Positions 16,123 through 25,634 of a stretch of DNA of 42,279 bases are shown piece after piece (within the stretch, counting starts at the first letter, position 1; each line of letters begins with the position of its first letter). Location of the stretch: the NCBI GenBank assembly GCA_021773175.1, contig JAJFKO010000008.1, forward strand, positions 1 through 42,279. The letters run 5' to 3'. The stretch comes from Gammaproteobacteria bacterium (lineage in GTDB: Bacteria > Pseudomonadota > Gammaproteobacteria > JAJFKO01). Made by a program: the position numbers and the translations under genes. A model generated the notes under the pieces. That model was not told the origin of the DNA and did no database searches. It worked only from the letters and a program-made list of their open reading frames with translations.

Positions 16123-16329
16123 AGGCTTGTTAAACCTAGATTCCGCAGTTGGCGTCGTAGCGAGAGCGCTTAATATATTGAAGATAGGCTGAAATTTTGA
16201 AAATTAACGTGGACACAGTAGTCACTCTACGGGTGCGCGTTAATTTGCAGAATTTTAGCTTAGATTCAGCATATTAGGCGTTCGCAGTAGATGGCAACTG
16301 CGGAATCTAGGTTAAACATTAGCAAGCCT
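16123..16329. repeat. 207-bp near-palindrome (long imperfect hairpin)
   Basis: The outer arms, AACCTAGATTCCGCAGTTG at 16133-16151 and its exact reverse complement starting at 16295, are flanked by AGGCTTG (16123) and CAAGCCT (ending 16329). The inner arms (about 16155-16210 and 16234-16290) are also reverse complements at roughly three positions in four, down to an apical GTAG-TCACT-CTAC hairpin at 16218-16230. The whole unit thus folds on itself and contains no ORF. It ends 12 bp before the ribosome site of the MFS gene, so it would be the mRNA leader. MITE, REP-like cluster and structured regulatory leader are all possible. Confidence 0.8.
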
Positions 16330-16353
16330 TTTCCAAGGTAGGAGAAAACCTCA

Positions 16354-17664
16354 TTGCAAGAAAGTGATCAAGTCACGGCAATAACAAAAATATCGCGACG
16401 CGGATGGTTGATCTGGGGAATTGGTGCCTTATTTACGCTATATCAATTTTTATTGCAATCATCGACAAGTGTTATGGAACCCTGTTTAATTAAAGCTTTT
16501 CATATTGATGCAGTGCAATTTGGTTTATTGTCTTCAGCTTTTTTCTATGCCTATCTTATTTTACAAATTCCTGGTGGTATTTTGCTTGATCGTTATGGCG
16601 CAAGACGTGTTTTGTCGGTGGGTATTACGCTTTGTGTTATTACGACAGTATGGTTTGGTATGGCGCACAGTTTTGCTGCAGCAGAAGCTAGCCGAATTAT
16701 AATGGGTTTAGCAACGGCACCTGCAGTTGCGGCGGCGATGTATCTTGGTTGTAATTGGTTTCCTGCTAATCGTTTTGCTTTAATTGCTGGTATGACGGAA
16801 ATGCTTGGCATGCTCGGTGGTGCTATTGGGCAAGTGTTTATTGCGCAATGTGTTGGTAGTATCGGCTGGCGCAACACGATGTATGCAATTGCTGCCGTTG
16901 GTGTGATTTTTCTAATTTTAGTCATTACGATTGTGCGTGATCGACCAACAGAATTTTCGAATCTAAAAACAAGAGCAAAGGCGGATCCAGTTTGGCAATC
17001 ATTATGGGTCGTTATTAAATTACCACAAGCATGGTTAAATGGTTGTGTTGCGGGTTTGTTGTTTGCCTTAATTGCTGCATTTGCATCATTATGGTCGGTA
17101 CCTTATTTAATGGCATATTATAAACTTGGTTTAAATACAGCGGCTTTTGCTAGTTCAATGATCTTTTTTGGTGCTGTTGTTGGTAATCCACTAGCAGGTT
17201 GGCTATCAGATTATATTGGTAAACGTAAACCGGTTATGTGGTTAGGCACATCTGGATTATTAATAACATTTATTATAATGTTATTCACGCCTAAGATTCC
17301 ATTAGTGTTAATGATTACTATTTTATTCCTTCAAGGTTTATGTGCGGCTTGTTATGTTATTCCGTTTGCTGTAGTTAGTGATATTACGCCGGTAAAAGTG
17401 CGTGGTACAGCGATGGGTTTTGTGAATATGATGGTGATATTAATTGGTGCGCCTTTTCTGCAGCCTCTAATAGGTTATCTACTAGAAGCTGATAATTATC
17501 ATGCTTTAAGTCTACATGCCCAGAATCTATTTTCAGTTCATGATTACAAAATGGCGTTATTAGTTTTTCCACTTTGTTTTCTGTTAGCGTTAATTCTTTT
17601 ACTTTTTGTTAAAGAGACACGAATAGAGCATAATGTTGACATGCTTGTTGCTACTGAAGCGTAA
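16354..17664 (+). CDS. Major facilitator superfamily transporter
   Basis: A 436-aa inner membrane protein with about twelve transmembrane helices. The MFS loop 2-3 signature appears as GGILLDRYGARRVL, with a second copy in the C-half, GWLSDYIGKRKPV. It starts with TTG at 16354, supported by GGAG 9 nt upstream; no ATG is nearby. The substrate is unknown: organic anions, sugars or amino acids are all possible for this type, and Legionella Pht-type nutrient transporters are distant relatives. It leads a four-gene operon with a periplasmic sugar dehydrogenase (22-bp gap) and two MHS transporters. Confidence 0.88.
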   Translation: MQESDQVTAITKISRRGWLIWGIGALFTLYQFLLQSSTSVMEPCLIKAFHIDAVQFGLLSSAFFYAYLILQIPGGILLDRYGARRVLSVGITLCVITTVWFGMAHSFAAAEASRIIMGLATAPAVAAAMYLGCNWFPANRFALIAGMTEMLGMLGGAIGQVFIAQCVGSIGWRNTMYAIAAVGVIFLILVITIVRDRPTEFSNLKTRAKADPVWQSLWVVIKLPQAWLNGCVAGLLFALIAAFASLWSVPYLMAYYKLGLNTAAFASSMIFFGAVVGNPLAGWLSDYIGKRKPVMWLGTSGLLITFIIMLFTPKIPLVLMITILFLQGLCAACYVIPFAVVSDITPVKVRGTAMGFVNMMVILIGAPFLQPLIGYLLEADNYHALSLHAQNLFSVHDYKMALLVFPLCFLLALILLLFVKETRIEHNVDMLVATEA

Positions 17665-17686
17665 AATTTTTATAAGGATTTGAGGT

Positions 17687-18805
17687 ATGTTAAGGAAGAC
17701 GTTATTACTTTTCTCTTTAGTGTTGCCCAGTGCTGTCATAGCCGCAACATTGCCATTACAAAACATTAAAGTACCCCAAGGTTTCCATATTAGTATCTAT
17801 GCACGCAACGTGCCGGGCGCCCGACAAATGGCTCTAGGCAAAAATGGCGTAGTGTATGTTGGTACGCGAACTGGAAATGTTTATGCTGTGCTTCCAGAAA
17901 AAAACTTTAGTGAAGCTAGGGAAGTGATAACATTGGCAAAAAATTTGGATGCTCCTAATGGGGTTGCGGTACGCGATGGTGATTTATATGTTGCCGAGAT
18001 TAGTCGAATTTTACGTTACGATAACATTGCTGAGCATTTGAAGAATTCTGAGAAACCTGCTGTCGCTGTCAGTCATTTGTCAAAGCAAACACGACATGCG
18101 CCACGTGTAATTCACTTTGGACCAGATGGCTTGCTCTATGTAAGTATTGGCATGCCCTGTAATACGTGTTTACCAGCCAATAAACATTTAGGCTCGATTA
18201 TAAGAATGCAAGCTAATGGCAAGGACAAGCAAGTCTTTGCTAAAGGTATTCGCAATAGTGTTGGTTTTGCATGGAGTCCAAAAACTAATATTCTATGGTT
18301 TAGTGATAATGGCCAAGATTGGCTAGGTAATAATCTACCGCCCGATGAAATAAATCGTGCGCCATCGATGGTGATGAATTTTGGTTTTCCTTATTTTTAT
18401 GGTAACAATGTTCCTGCGCCGAAGTATGGCACAATGCGTTCTAGCAAAGGCATGACACCTCCAGTATATGATTTGCCTGCACATGTTGCACCATTAGGCA
18501 TCATGTTTTACAGTGGTAACATGTTTCCAAAGAAATATCGTAATCAATTATTTGTTGCCGAGCATGGTTCTTGGAATCGTAGCAGTAAAGTGGGTTATCA
18601 AGTTGTTAGTTTACAAATTAAAAATGCTAAGGTTATTAGTGCTAAACCTTTTGCTAGTGGTTGGTTACAAAAACAAAACTTCTGGGGGCGTCCTGTTGCA
18701 TTATTGCAATTACCTGATGGCTCACTATTAATTTCTGATGATTATGCTGGCGTGATTTATCGAATACGTTATAAAAAACCAAGTTGGGGATTGAGTAGTG
18801 ACTAA
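17687..18805 (+). CDS. PQQ-type sugar (sorbosone/glucose) dehydrogenase-like protein
   Basis: A 372-aa secreted beta-propeller protein with a signal peptide (cleavage near VIAA, residue 19-20). It matches the soluble aldose/L-sorbosone dehydrogenase family: GKNGVVYVGTRTGNVY, VIHFGPDGLLYVSIG, GIRNSVGFAWSP, FSDNGQDWLGNNLPPDEIN and LFVAEHGSWNRS. Such enzymes oxidise sugars in the periplasm, often with PQQ or Ca2+. No PQQ synthesis gene is in the window, so the cofactor may be scavenged or absent. Its stop overlaps the next gene's GTG start by 8 bp, implying co-translation with the MHS transporters. Confidence 0.87.
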   Translation: MLRKTLLLFSLVLPSAVIAATLPLQNIKVPQGFHISIYARNVPGARQMALGKNGVVYVGTRTGNVYAVLPEKNFSEAREVITLAKNLDAPNGVAVRDGDLYVAEISRILRYDNIAEHLKNSEKPAVAVSHLSKQTRHAPRVIHFGPDGLLYVSIGMPCNTCLPANKHLGSIIRMQANGKDKQVFAKGIRNSVGFAWSPKTNILWFSDNGQDWLGNNLPPDEINRAPSMVMNFGFPYFYGNNVPAPKYGTMRSSKGMTPPVYDLPAHVAPLGIMFYSGNMFPKKYRNQLFVAEHGSWNRSSKVGYQVVSLQIKNAKVISAKPFASGWLQKQNFWGRPVALLQLPDGSLLISDDYAGVIYRIRYKKPSWGLSSD

Positions 18806-20060
18806 GAGATGGCAGGCATTTGTTAATGGTGCAGTTGGCAATATTATTGAGTGGTATGATTTCGCTTTATATGGTTTTTTTGCACCGATACTTGCAACAT
18901 TGTTTTTTGGCAAAGACACCCCACATTTATTGGGTTTGATTTATATCTTTGCTATTTTTGCCGCAGGTTTTTTGATGCGACCTCTTGGCGCTATTCTGTA
19001 TGGCCATATTGGTGATCGACTGGGTAGAAAGCCAGCATTAATTTTTTCAATTTTATTAATGACGATGTCTGCATTCCTTATTGGATGTTTGCCAACATAT
19101 GGTTCTGTTGGTAGTTTTGCGACGGTTGTATTGATCTTATTGCGCCTATTGCAAGGTTTGTCTGCTGGTGGAGAAACCGCGGGATCTTTGTCTTATGTTT
19201 TAGAACATCAACCAAAAGAAAATCGGACTTTTATTGGAGCCGCAACTTTCGCTATGATCATTTTGGGTATACTTTTAGCTTCATTTACGGTTGCGATCAT
19301 CGATGCTTTTTTTACTCGCGCAGAGATTGCTGCAGGTATTTGGCGTCTTCCATTTCTATTTAGCATTGTACTTGGCACAATATTTCTTTATATGCGCGTG
19401 CAAATGCCTGAGTCACCAGAATTTAAAGCTGAGATGGAAAGTGAGCGCATTATTGATGTACCAATAAAGAAAATATTTCGTGAGCATAAAGGTTTATTGG
19501 CATGTCTTGTCGGATTGCATGCGCTTGCTGCAGCAAGCTTTAACTTTATTTTTATTTTTCTTCCTAGTTCGTTCTCATTATATGAGGAAATCCATGAGCG
19601 ACTATTGATTATTAACACAATTAGTTTGTCAGTCGTGTTTATTACAATGTTACTGTTTGGTTATATTGCGGGTAAAACGCATAAATTAGTTGTTTTAATG
19701 ATAAGTATAATTTTAATGATGCTAAGTGCTTATCCGTTGATGACATTGATTGGTCAAGGGGAGGCGCTGGCTTTTCTATCTGTGCAAGCAAGCCTCGCAA
19801 TCTTAGTTGCAATGTATGAGGCGCCATTACCTGCAACAATGGTAGAAGTGACCCCCACCAATGTTCGTTATAGCTTAATATCGCTCGCGTATAATCTTGG
19901 TTTTGCAATATTTGGTGGGTTTACGCCGTTGATTAGTTCGATTATCATTCAACAATCAGATAATAATGCTTTAGCTGGACTCTACGTTGTCGGTTGTGCG
20001 GTAGTTTCTTTAATAAGCTTATATTTTATTCGTCCTTATTATTTTAAATCTACTTGTTAG
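18798..20060 (+). CDS. MHS-family MFS transporter (ProP-like), copy 1
   Basis: A 420-aa inner membrane symporter of the metabolite:H+ symporter family. Hallmarks: GNIIEWYDFALYGFFAP at the N-terminus, FLMRPLGAILYGHIGDRLGR (loop 2-3), and LQGLSAGGETAGS. Family members carry proline, betaine, shikimate, citrate or other small organic solutes. The start is GTG at 18798, inside the previous gene, with GGGGA 7-8 nt upstream. It lacks the C-terminal coiled coil of E. coli ProP, so osmosensing is unlikely. Closely related to the next gene, from which it is separated by about 30 bp. Confidence 0.92.
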   Translation: MTKRWQAFVNGAVGNIIEWYDFALYGFFAPILATLFFGKDTPHLLGLIYIFAIFAAGFLMRPLGAILYGHIGDRLGRKPALIFSILLMTMSAFLIGCLPTYGSVGSFATVVLILLRLLQGLSAGGETAGSLSYVLEHQPKENRTFIGAATFAMIILGILLASFTVAIIDAFFTRAEIAAGIWRLPFLFSIVLGTIFLYMRVQMPESPEFKAEMESERIIDVPIKKIFREHKGLLACLVGLHALAAASFNFIFIFLPSSFSLYEEIHERLLIINTISLSVVFITMLLFGYIAGKTHKLVVLMISIILMMLSAYPLMTLIGQGEALAFLSVQASLAILVAMYEAPLPATMVEVTPTNVRYSLISLAYNLGFAIFGGFTPLISSIIIQQSDNNALAGLYVVGCAVVSLISLYFIRPYYFKSTC

Positions 20061-20090
20061 AAAATATTCATTTTGAAAAATGAGAAATTT

Positions 20091-21350
20091 ATGCATAACA
20101 CTCGACAAACATATTTTGCTGGGGCTGTTGGTAATATTATTGAATGGTATGACTTCGCCTTATATGGTTTTTTAGCTCCAGTTTTCTCAACATTATTTTT
20201 TCATAAAAACACGCCACATTTATTAGCTTTAATTTATGTATTCGCAATTTTTGCTGTTGGATATTTAATGCGCCCAATAGGGGCTATTCTCTATGGACAT
20301 ATAGGAGATAAACGAGGTCGAAAACCAGCATTAATTTTATCAATTATTTTAATGACGGTTTCTGCTTTTCTGCTTGGGTGTTTGCCGACATATGGTTCAA
20401 TAGGAGAGACTGCAACAGTAGCATTACTATTGCTACGCATGCTACAAGGTTTATCGGCAGGTGGCGAAACAGCAGGTTCATTTTCTTATGTGTTAGAATG
20501 CCAGCCTGAAAATAAACGTGCATTTTTTGGTGCAGCAACGTTTGCAATGATTGTTTTGGGAATCTTATTAGCGTCATTAATGGTGGCTATTATAAATGTA
20601 TGTTTTACACAAGCACAGATTTATGCTGGTGTATGGCGTATACCCTTTATTGTTAGTATCGTTTTTGGTGTTGGGTTTCTTTATATGCGAGTAAGAATGC
20701 CAGAAACACCTGAGTTTACAAAAGAGCAAGAACAGCAGCGTATCACCAGTCTGCCTATCTCAACGATACTTCGTCAACATAAAAGAATATTGTTCTCATT
20801 GGTTGGAGTGAACGCGTTAGCCGCATCGAGTTTCTATTTTATATTCGTTTTTCTTCCTAGTTCATTTCCTCTGCATGAAGCTTTGCATGACAAGCTATTG
20901 ATGATTAATACGATAAATATCGTTATGCTGCTTTTAGCAATGTTATTTTTTGGCTATGTTGCAGGCAAGTTTGATAAGCTAAAGATATTATACATTGGTG
21001 CTGTATTATTATTATTGAGTATATATCCATGCATAAAGTTAGTTGGCAGTAGTGAGGTATTGACATTTTTGTTAGTGCAAGCTTTTTTAGCAGTATTAGT
21101 CGGTATGTATGAAGCACCATTACCTGCAACCATGTTGCAAGTCAGTCCTGTTAATGTGCGCTATAGCTTAATGTCATTTTCATATAATCTAAGTTTCTCA
21201 ATTTTTGGTGGTTTAGCACCATTAATTGCGGCAATCATTATTCAACAAACCAATAGTCATGCGATGGCAGGATTATATATAGCGTTCTGTGCAATTGTTT
21301 CTTTAATAGGTCTATATTTTATTCGACCTTATTATTCCAAGTCTACCTGA
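20091..21350 (+). CDS. MHS-family MFS transporter (ProP-like), copy 2
   Basis: A 419-aa paralogue of the preceding transporter, with near-identical blocks such as GNIIEWYDFALYGF, LMRPIGAILYGHIGDKRGRKPALI, GCLPTYGS and MYEAPLPATM. The N-half aligns without gaps and most residues are identical by eye; loops around 190-215 and the middle differ more. I start at the ATG at 20091 (GAGAAA about 6 nt upstream); an in-frame TTG at 20073 is an alternative. This is an old tandem duplication, and both copies appear intact, which suggests different substrates or dosage. The stop lies 4 bp from the convergent GST gene's stop. Confidence 0.92.
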   Translation: MHNTRQTYFAGAVGNIIEWYDFALYGFLAPVFSTLFFHKNTPHLLALIYVFAIFAVGYLMRPIGAILYGHIGDKRGRKPALILSIILMTVSAFLLGCLPTYGSIGETATVALLLLRMLQGLSAGGETAGSFSYVLECQPENKRAFFGAATFAMIVLGILLASLMVAIINVCFTQAQIYAGVWRIPFIVSIVFGVGFLYMRVRMPETPEFTKEQEQQRITSLPISTILRQHKRILFSLVGVNALAASSFYFIFVFLPSSFPLHEALHDKLLMINTINIVMLLLAMLFFGYVAGKFDKLKILYIGAVLLLLSIYPCIKLVGSSEVLTFLLVQAFLAVLVGMYEAPLPATMLQVSPVNVRYSLMSFSYNLSFSIFGGLAPLIAAIIIQQTNSHAMAGLYIAFCAIVSLIGLYFIRPYYSKST

Positions 21351-21354
21351 TAGA

Positions 21355-22074
21355 CTATTTATCTTTAGTTTTATTATTTGGATAATAAAGCTTATTCATT
21401 CTCTGGCAATAAGCATCCAGCTGCGGAAATTCTTGTGCCGTGGCTTTCATGGGATTATTGAAAGGTGTGTATAAAATATTAGCTAGATAAGCATGGATGG
21501 TGGCATCGATAATATGCGGTTTCTCACCAAATAAAAAATCTTTGTCCGCTAACAAATGCGCTAAGGCAACAACATCTTCACAACACAAAGAATAAATTTC
21601 TTCACGAGCGTGACGACCCATACCGTGTTGATAAAGTTGATTGCGCATATTACGTTTTATTATTGTTACCAAAAATAAACGCATAGGCTGTTTGATGTGG
21701 CCAAAGAAAGCAGGTTCCAAGATCATCCAACCCGAATCATCAAACCAACGCGAATAAATAATTCCCCAATAGAGGTGCTCATCACACATTGCAGTAACAG
21801 CCATGCTCATTGCTTCTTGTTCTGTACTTAAGTCGTTATCAATGTTGTCACCGTACTTTGCTTTTAAATAGTTAATAATAAGTCGACTATCAGCAATGCG
21901 TTTGCCTTCGTCATCAATAAAAGGCATTTTCTTTTTAGGGGCTTTTTGAGGAGCATTGTCAGTGATAATTTCATGAGAAATTTCTGCCATCTTCAAATAA
22001 GTTTCTAGTTTCATACAAAATGGACTTGGATTAGGGACGTTCCAACAGCGAGAGAATTGATGAACTTTAATCAT
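21355..22074 (-). CDS. Glutathione S-transferase, metaxin/FAXC-like
   Basis: A 239-aa two-domain protein. The N-terminal thioredoxin-like domain has VPNPSPFCMKLETYLKMAEI near residues 13-32 and KKKMPFIDDEGKRIADSRLI near 47-66, the latter matching the cis-Pro and glutathione gamma-Glu site of GSTs. The C-terminal helical domain begins near 85. The PNPSPFCMKLETYL pattern is shared by bacterial GSTs and by eukaryotic metaxin/FAXC proteins. Likely role: glutathione-dependent detoxification; substrate unknown. Transcribed alone, toward the transport operon. Confidence 0.88.
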   Translation of the reverse strand: MIKVHQFSRCWNVPNPSPFCMKLETYLKMAEISHEIITDNAPQKAPKKKMPFIDDEGKRIADSRLIINYLKAKYGDNIDNDLSTEQEAMSMAVTAMCDEHLYWGIIYSRWFDDSGWMILEPAFFGHIKQPMRLFLVTIIKRNMRNQLYQHGMGRHAREEIYSLCCEDVVALAHLLADKDFLFGEKPHIIDATIHAYLANILYTPFNNPMKATAQEFPQLDAYCQRMNKLYYPNNKTKDK

Positions 22075-22239
22075 GACAACAAGCGCCTTTTTTTATTAGA
22101 TTTTAGCAAGTATAGCCTTTCCTGTTGATAATGGGAAATGTCGTAAGCAACATCACAGTAAAAAAAAGCGAATATCGGATAATCTGTCAACATGTTTATC
22201 ACTATAATTTGGCAAAATTAATTAACAAGAGTAGCAAGC

Positions 22240-24726
22240 ATGTATTCAATATTACTCACAGATAAACCGAAGGAAAACTTTTTTGAATTTCCTTATCCTG
22301 CATACATAGAAAAAGATGAATCTGTATTTAAAAATGAATTTTTACAATCAATAAAGGCTTTGATGAAGATAGGGCCGGCAAGTGTTGTTATGCTAAGTAA
22401 AGATAAACTTGACCCGCAGGATAAAAAGATTCTATGTTTACTCGATGTTAAACATAGAGAGCAGCATGGCCATCAAGTTTTTTTAGATAAGTTTGATAAT
22501 GCAGAAACTTGGGTAATGCTAGCACAGCAAGCTGCAATATTAGATAAGAATGATGGTGCCACTACGATAGATAAAACGATATATTCACAACAGCAAGAAT
22601 TAAAGGACCTTCGGGCACTATGGTGTAATTATCGTTTGTTATGGCAGCTTAATAATGATCAATTAATATATTTCGCCACTCAGTGGTTGCCATTCCTGCA
22701 AGCTTTTATTGTGCAAGCTAAGCAAGCTAATGACAAGTTGAAGTTTTGGCGCTATAAATTTTGGAATATGCTTGCTGGGACTATGCAAGAATATAATAAA
22801 CGGCTAAGTCAGCATGAACACTATCTCAAATGTTTATCTAACTATGCAACAGCATGTCATTGGTATTTACAGCATGCTATGTTGCTGCGGTTATTAAGTT
22901 ATGAACATCTACAAGATCCTTTCGTAAGCAATTTAATGACAGATATATTGTCTTCTTTAAAAAAATATAATCTAGAGACTATTTTGCAGAAAGATAAAAA
23001 TTTAATTATACAATTATCACGACGCAGGGATTTCTCTTTAAAGAACTTTGCGGAGATGGTTGATTGTACTTTTGCTATGAGTAGTGGTTATCATCGTAAT
23101 GTTTTGACCAAGTTGGCGTGGTTTAATACTTCTACTGCGAAGCGTTATGCTGGTGGGAAAAATTACCTACAACATCGCGCAGATTCTATTGAGATTGTGG
23201 CCGCACAAACACAACATGGCATTTTTGCTGTACCTACTATGCTACAGCAATGGGTGTTAGCAAAGAAACCAGCATTGCCACGCATATTTTTTGCTAGAGC
23301 ACTTCGTTATAATTTTCTTTGTCATGTGCGAACTTGGCGGATAGCAACAATAAATTCTGGCATTAAAGCTTTAAGATGTTCGTTAATTCATAAAGACCAA
23401 GCTTTCTTTTCTATTATGGATGCCAATAACAATACCGCGAGTTTAAGCAAACAAATGCTGGCGGCCCTTGATGAAGAATTACAATCAGTTGCAAGTCTGC
23501 AAAAGAAACTACTACCGTTCATACATGGACATTCTCGACAGGAATTAAATAAATATAAAAATTATTTGTTAGAGAAGAAGCAAAAGGATCTGGTTGAGAT
23601 ATTTTATCAACGTTTACTGGCAGCCTGTAGACATGCTCAAGAAAATAAAATAGACGTCAATGCTTCTTTAGAGCGCCTGTTTCTGGAGGCAGATAACGTT
23701 ATACAGATGTTACATAAAAATAATAAACTAGCTTCCAAATCTAATAAAGATAAATTTGTACTAACCTACGTGCCAATGATTCTACAGGAAAAAATCACAT
23801 TGTTGCAGCAGGCTTTGTCTCAATTGCAAAATGAGCAACCATCATTAAAGCAGTTTAATGAGATCTATAGGAAGATGTTCTCATGGCAACTGGAAAAATT
23901 GCTGATGGACCTTAAATCTTTGCTGCCAAAAGTATTACATGATTATAAACTGCAGCAACAATATAAGTTTTTTATGCAATTCTATAATAAATTTACTGCT
24001 GAATTAGAATTTAAAGAACGGCTTAATCACACCTTAACTTCTCTAAATCAAGGTGTGATTCCGTATGATAATTTAGAAGTGCTTTATGAATACTGGGAGA
24101 GCATCAAAAAAAATAAAAAATTGGCGGATGCATTTTATAATAATCAGTTGCGGCCACTGCAGGATGTTTTTTACAGCGCTCTGCAGAAAGCTATGGCAAA
24201 CATGGTGGAACAAGCTGTTGAACCGATTAATCATCAAGAGGAAGGCGTTCGCCAAAAAAGAATTTACATGCCTTTTGTTGCATTATTAAGACTTTATAAT
24301 GTTGATGGAAATATGGCCTGCAAGTATTTAGTATTACAGAATACTTTGCTATTTACTCGTTGGATTTTAGCGAATGCGCAACAACAAATTAATTTTTTGA
24401 CTTGTGTTTGGAAAAGTTGGTATTTCGTTCTAGTTAATCTTGTTGATTACTTCAATATTAATTTGGTATCAAAGCACTCTGAGAATATGTTAACAGAGTT
24501 ATATTTACTCTATCAGCAGATGATTTCCTCACAATCTGTAGAAAAGAAATCAAGATTGATAACTAAGATTGGCTTGAATAGTGTTCGTCTACAAACGCTG
24601 ATTACGACTTATCTTGCTGAACAGAATCAGCAACCAGAGAACATTTCATTAACAAGCCTACAGCCATCTGAAATTATGCTTAATATTGGAAAATTAGAGG
24701 AGTGTCATCATGTTCCGAGCAAATAG
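22240..24726 (+). CDS. Large helical protein of unknown function
   Basis: An 828-aa soluble protein with no recognised domain, signal peptide or transmembrane helix. It is rich in Leu, Lys, Gln and aromatic residues and appears almost entirely alpha-helical, with heptad-like stretches around 420-640 (for example LPFIHGHSRQELNKYKNYLL and LPKVLHDYKLQQQYKFFMQF). Many Gln/Asn runs accompany the helices. The ATG at 22240 has only a weak GAGTAG ribosome site; the upstream 165 bp contain a TATAAT near 22200. The last 17 bp overlap the next gene, so the two are translationally coupled. Size, orphan status and pairing fit a secreted effector or a scaffold; neither can be shown from sequence. Confidence 0.8.
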   Translation: MYSILLTDKPKENFFEFPYPAYIEKDESVFKNEFLQSIKALMKIGPASVVMLSKDKLDPQDKKILCLLDVKHREQHGHQVFLDKFDNAETWVMLAQQAAILDKNDGATTIDKTIYSQQQELKDLRALWCNYRLLWQLNNDQLIYFATQWLPFLQAFIVQAKQANDKLKFWRYKFWNMLAGTMQEYNKRLSQHEHYLKCLSNYATACHWYLQHAMLLRLLSYEHLQDPFVSNLMTDILSSLKKYNLETILQKDKNLIIQLSRRRDFSLKNFAEMVDCTFAMSSGYHRNVLTKLAWFNTSTAKRYAGGKNYLQHRADSIEIVAAQTQHGIFAVPTMLQQWVLAKKPALPRIFFARALRYNFLCHVRTWRIATINSGIKALRCSLIHKDQAFFSIMDANNNTASLSKQMLAALDEELQSVASLQKKLLPFIHGHSRQELNKYKNYLLEKKQKDLVEIFYQRLLAACRHAQENKIDVNASLERLFLEADNVIQMLHKNNKLASKSNKDKFVLTYVPMILQEKITLLQQALSQLQNEQPSLKQFNEIYRKMFSWQLEKLLMDLKSLLPKVLHDYKLQQQYKFFMQFYNKFTAELEFKERLNHTLTSLNQGVIPYDNLEVLYEYWESIKKNKKLADAFYNNQLRPLQDVFYSALQKAMANMVEQAVEPINHQEEGVRQKRIYMPFVALLRLYNVDGNMACKYLVLQNTLLFTRWILANAQQQINFLTCVWKSWYFVLVNLVDYFNINLVSKHSENMLTELYLLYQQMISSQSVEKKSRLITKIGLNSVRLQTLITTYLAEQNQQPENISLTSLQPSEIMLNIGKLEECHHVPSK

Positions 24727-25495
24727 TTCTGCACTAAATCGCGATGATATGTCGTTATCAGTAATTAATCCTCCAAGAGAAGAAATAATAATGCCGGTTG
24801 CTCTACGAGATTTACTTTGTCGAAATATCAACGATGTTATTCGTTGGTACAAGCGTCAATTTAAACGCTCAATGTATATACCAATCGATCGTCGCGCTGA
24901 GATTAGAGCAATTGTCGCGATTCTCAAAAATACTCAGTTAACAGGGCCAGAGATTACAGTGCATATGCAAAACTTGCATGTTAGTACGCGAGTTGGTTGG
25001 TTATATCGCTCTCGACTTTGGTATGGAAAGGGCGATAAACCTGGTGTGTTATCTGTTATTCAACGTAAATGCTTTAGTCCACTTTCATTTTATAAAGAAC
25101 TTGCGATGGAATATCTTGCATTGCGAAATATGGTCGGGCTAGATAAAGATGTTACGCAGCTTTTGCAATACTACATGCAGAAAGTTGCTGAGCTGCAACA
25201 GCAAGTTAATCAATTACAGCAGAAGGTACAGCAATTATCACAGCCAGTTTCAAAAGTAATATTAGAGCACAGTGATCCAACAGCACCCGCTCCAAGTGCT
25301 GCTCCATCAGTAACACGGAGTTGTCCGGTAGCAGCAAGGCGTGAAACGCTGTTAACAGATAATTTTTTTGTGTCTCGCGAAGATGAGCTAAGAAGTCACT
25401 TAGTGGTTCAAACCTGGCAAAGCAGTTCTTCTCGCGCAAGTGTCCGTACATCGACAAGCAATGCTGCTACTGCTGCTTATCAGCATAAAAAGTAA
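24710..25495 (+). CDS. Coiled-coil orphan protein coupled to the 828-aa gene
   Basis: A 261-aa protein with GAGGAG 7 nt before its ATG, inside the end of the 828-aa gene. Residues 25-150 are basic and folded-looking (VIRWYKRQFKRSMYIPIDRR, then LHVSTRVGWLYRSRLWYGKG). Residues 152-178 or so form a Gln/Leu coiled coil (YYMQKVAELQQQVNQLQQKV). The C-terminal 80 residues are Ala/Pro/Ser/Thr-rich and disordered, ending SNAATAAYQHKK. No family recognised. Coupling to the upstream gene implies equal production and perhaps a complex through the coiled coil. It shares the MFR start with the genes at 13484 and 14091, which may be chance. After it, 25496-25634 holds no feature I can name. Confidence 0.75.
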   Translation: MFRANSSALNRDDMSLSVINPPREEIIMPVALRDLLCRNINDVIRWYKRQFKRSMYIPIDRRAEIRAIVAILKNTQLTGPEITVHMQNLHVSTRVGWLYRSRLWYGKGDKPGVLSVIQRKCFSPLSFYKELAMEYLALRNMVGLDKDVTQLLQYYMQKVAELQQQVNQLQQKVQQLSQPVSKVILEHSDPTAPAPSAAPSVTRSCPVAARRETLLTDNFFVSREDELRSHLVVQTWQSSSSRASVRTSTSNAATAAYQHKK

Positions 25496-25634
25496 CGCTG
25501 GCAGCATCTATCTTGGTCTTTAATTGCACAGAAAATGGTGTCGTATTTTTAATCCATTGTGCTAAAATCCACGCATCTTGAGCATGTGGGTATTTACCCA
25601 ATATTAAAGAATATCTGAAAATAGGAATTTGCTA

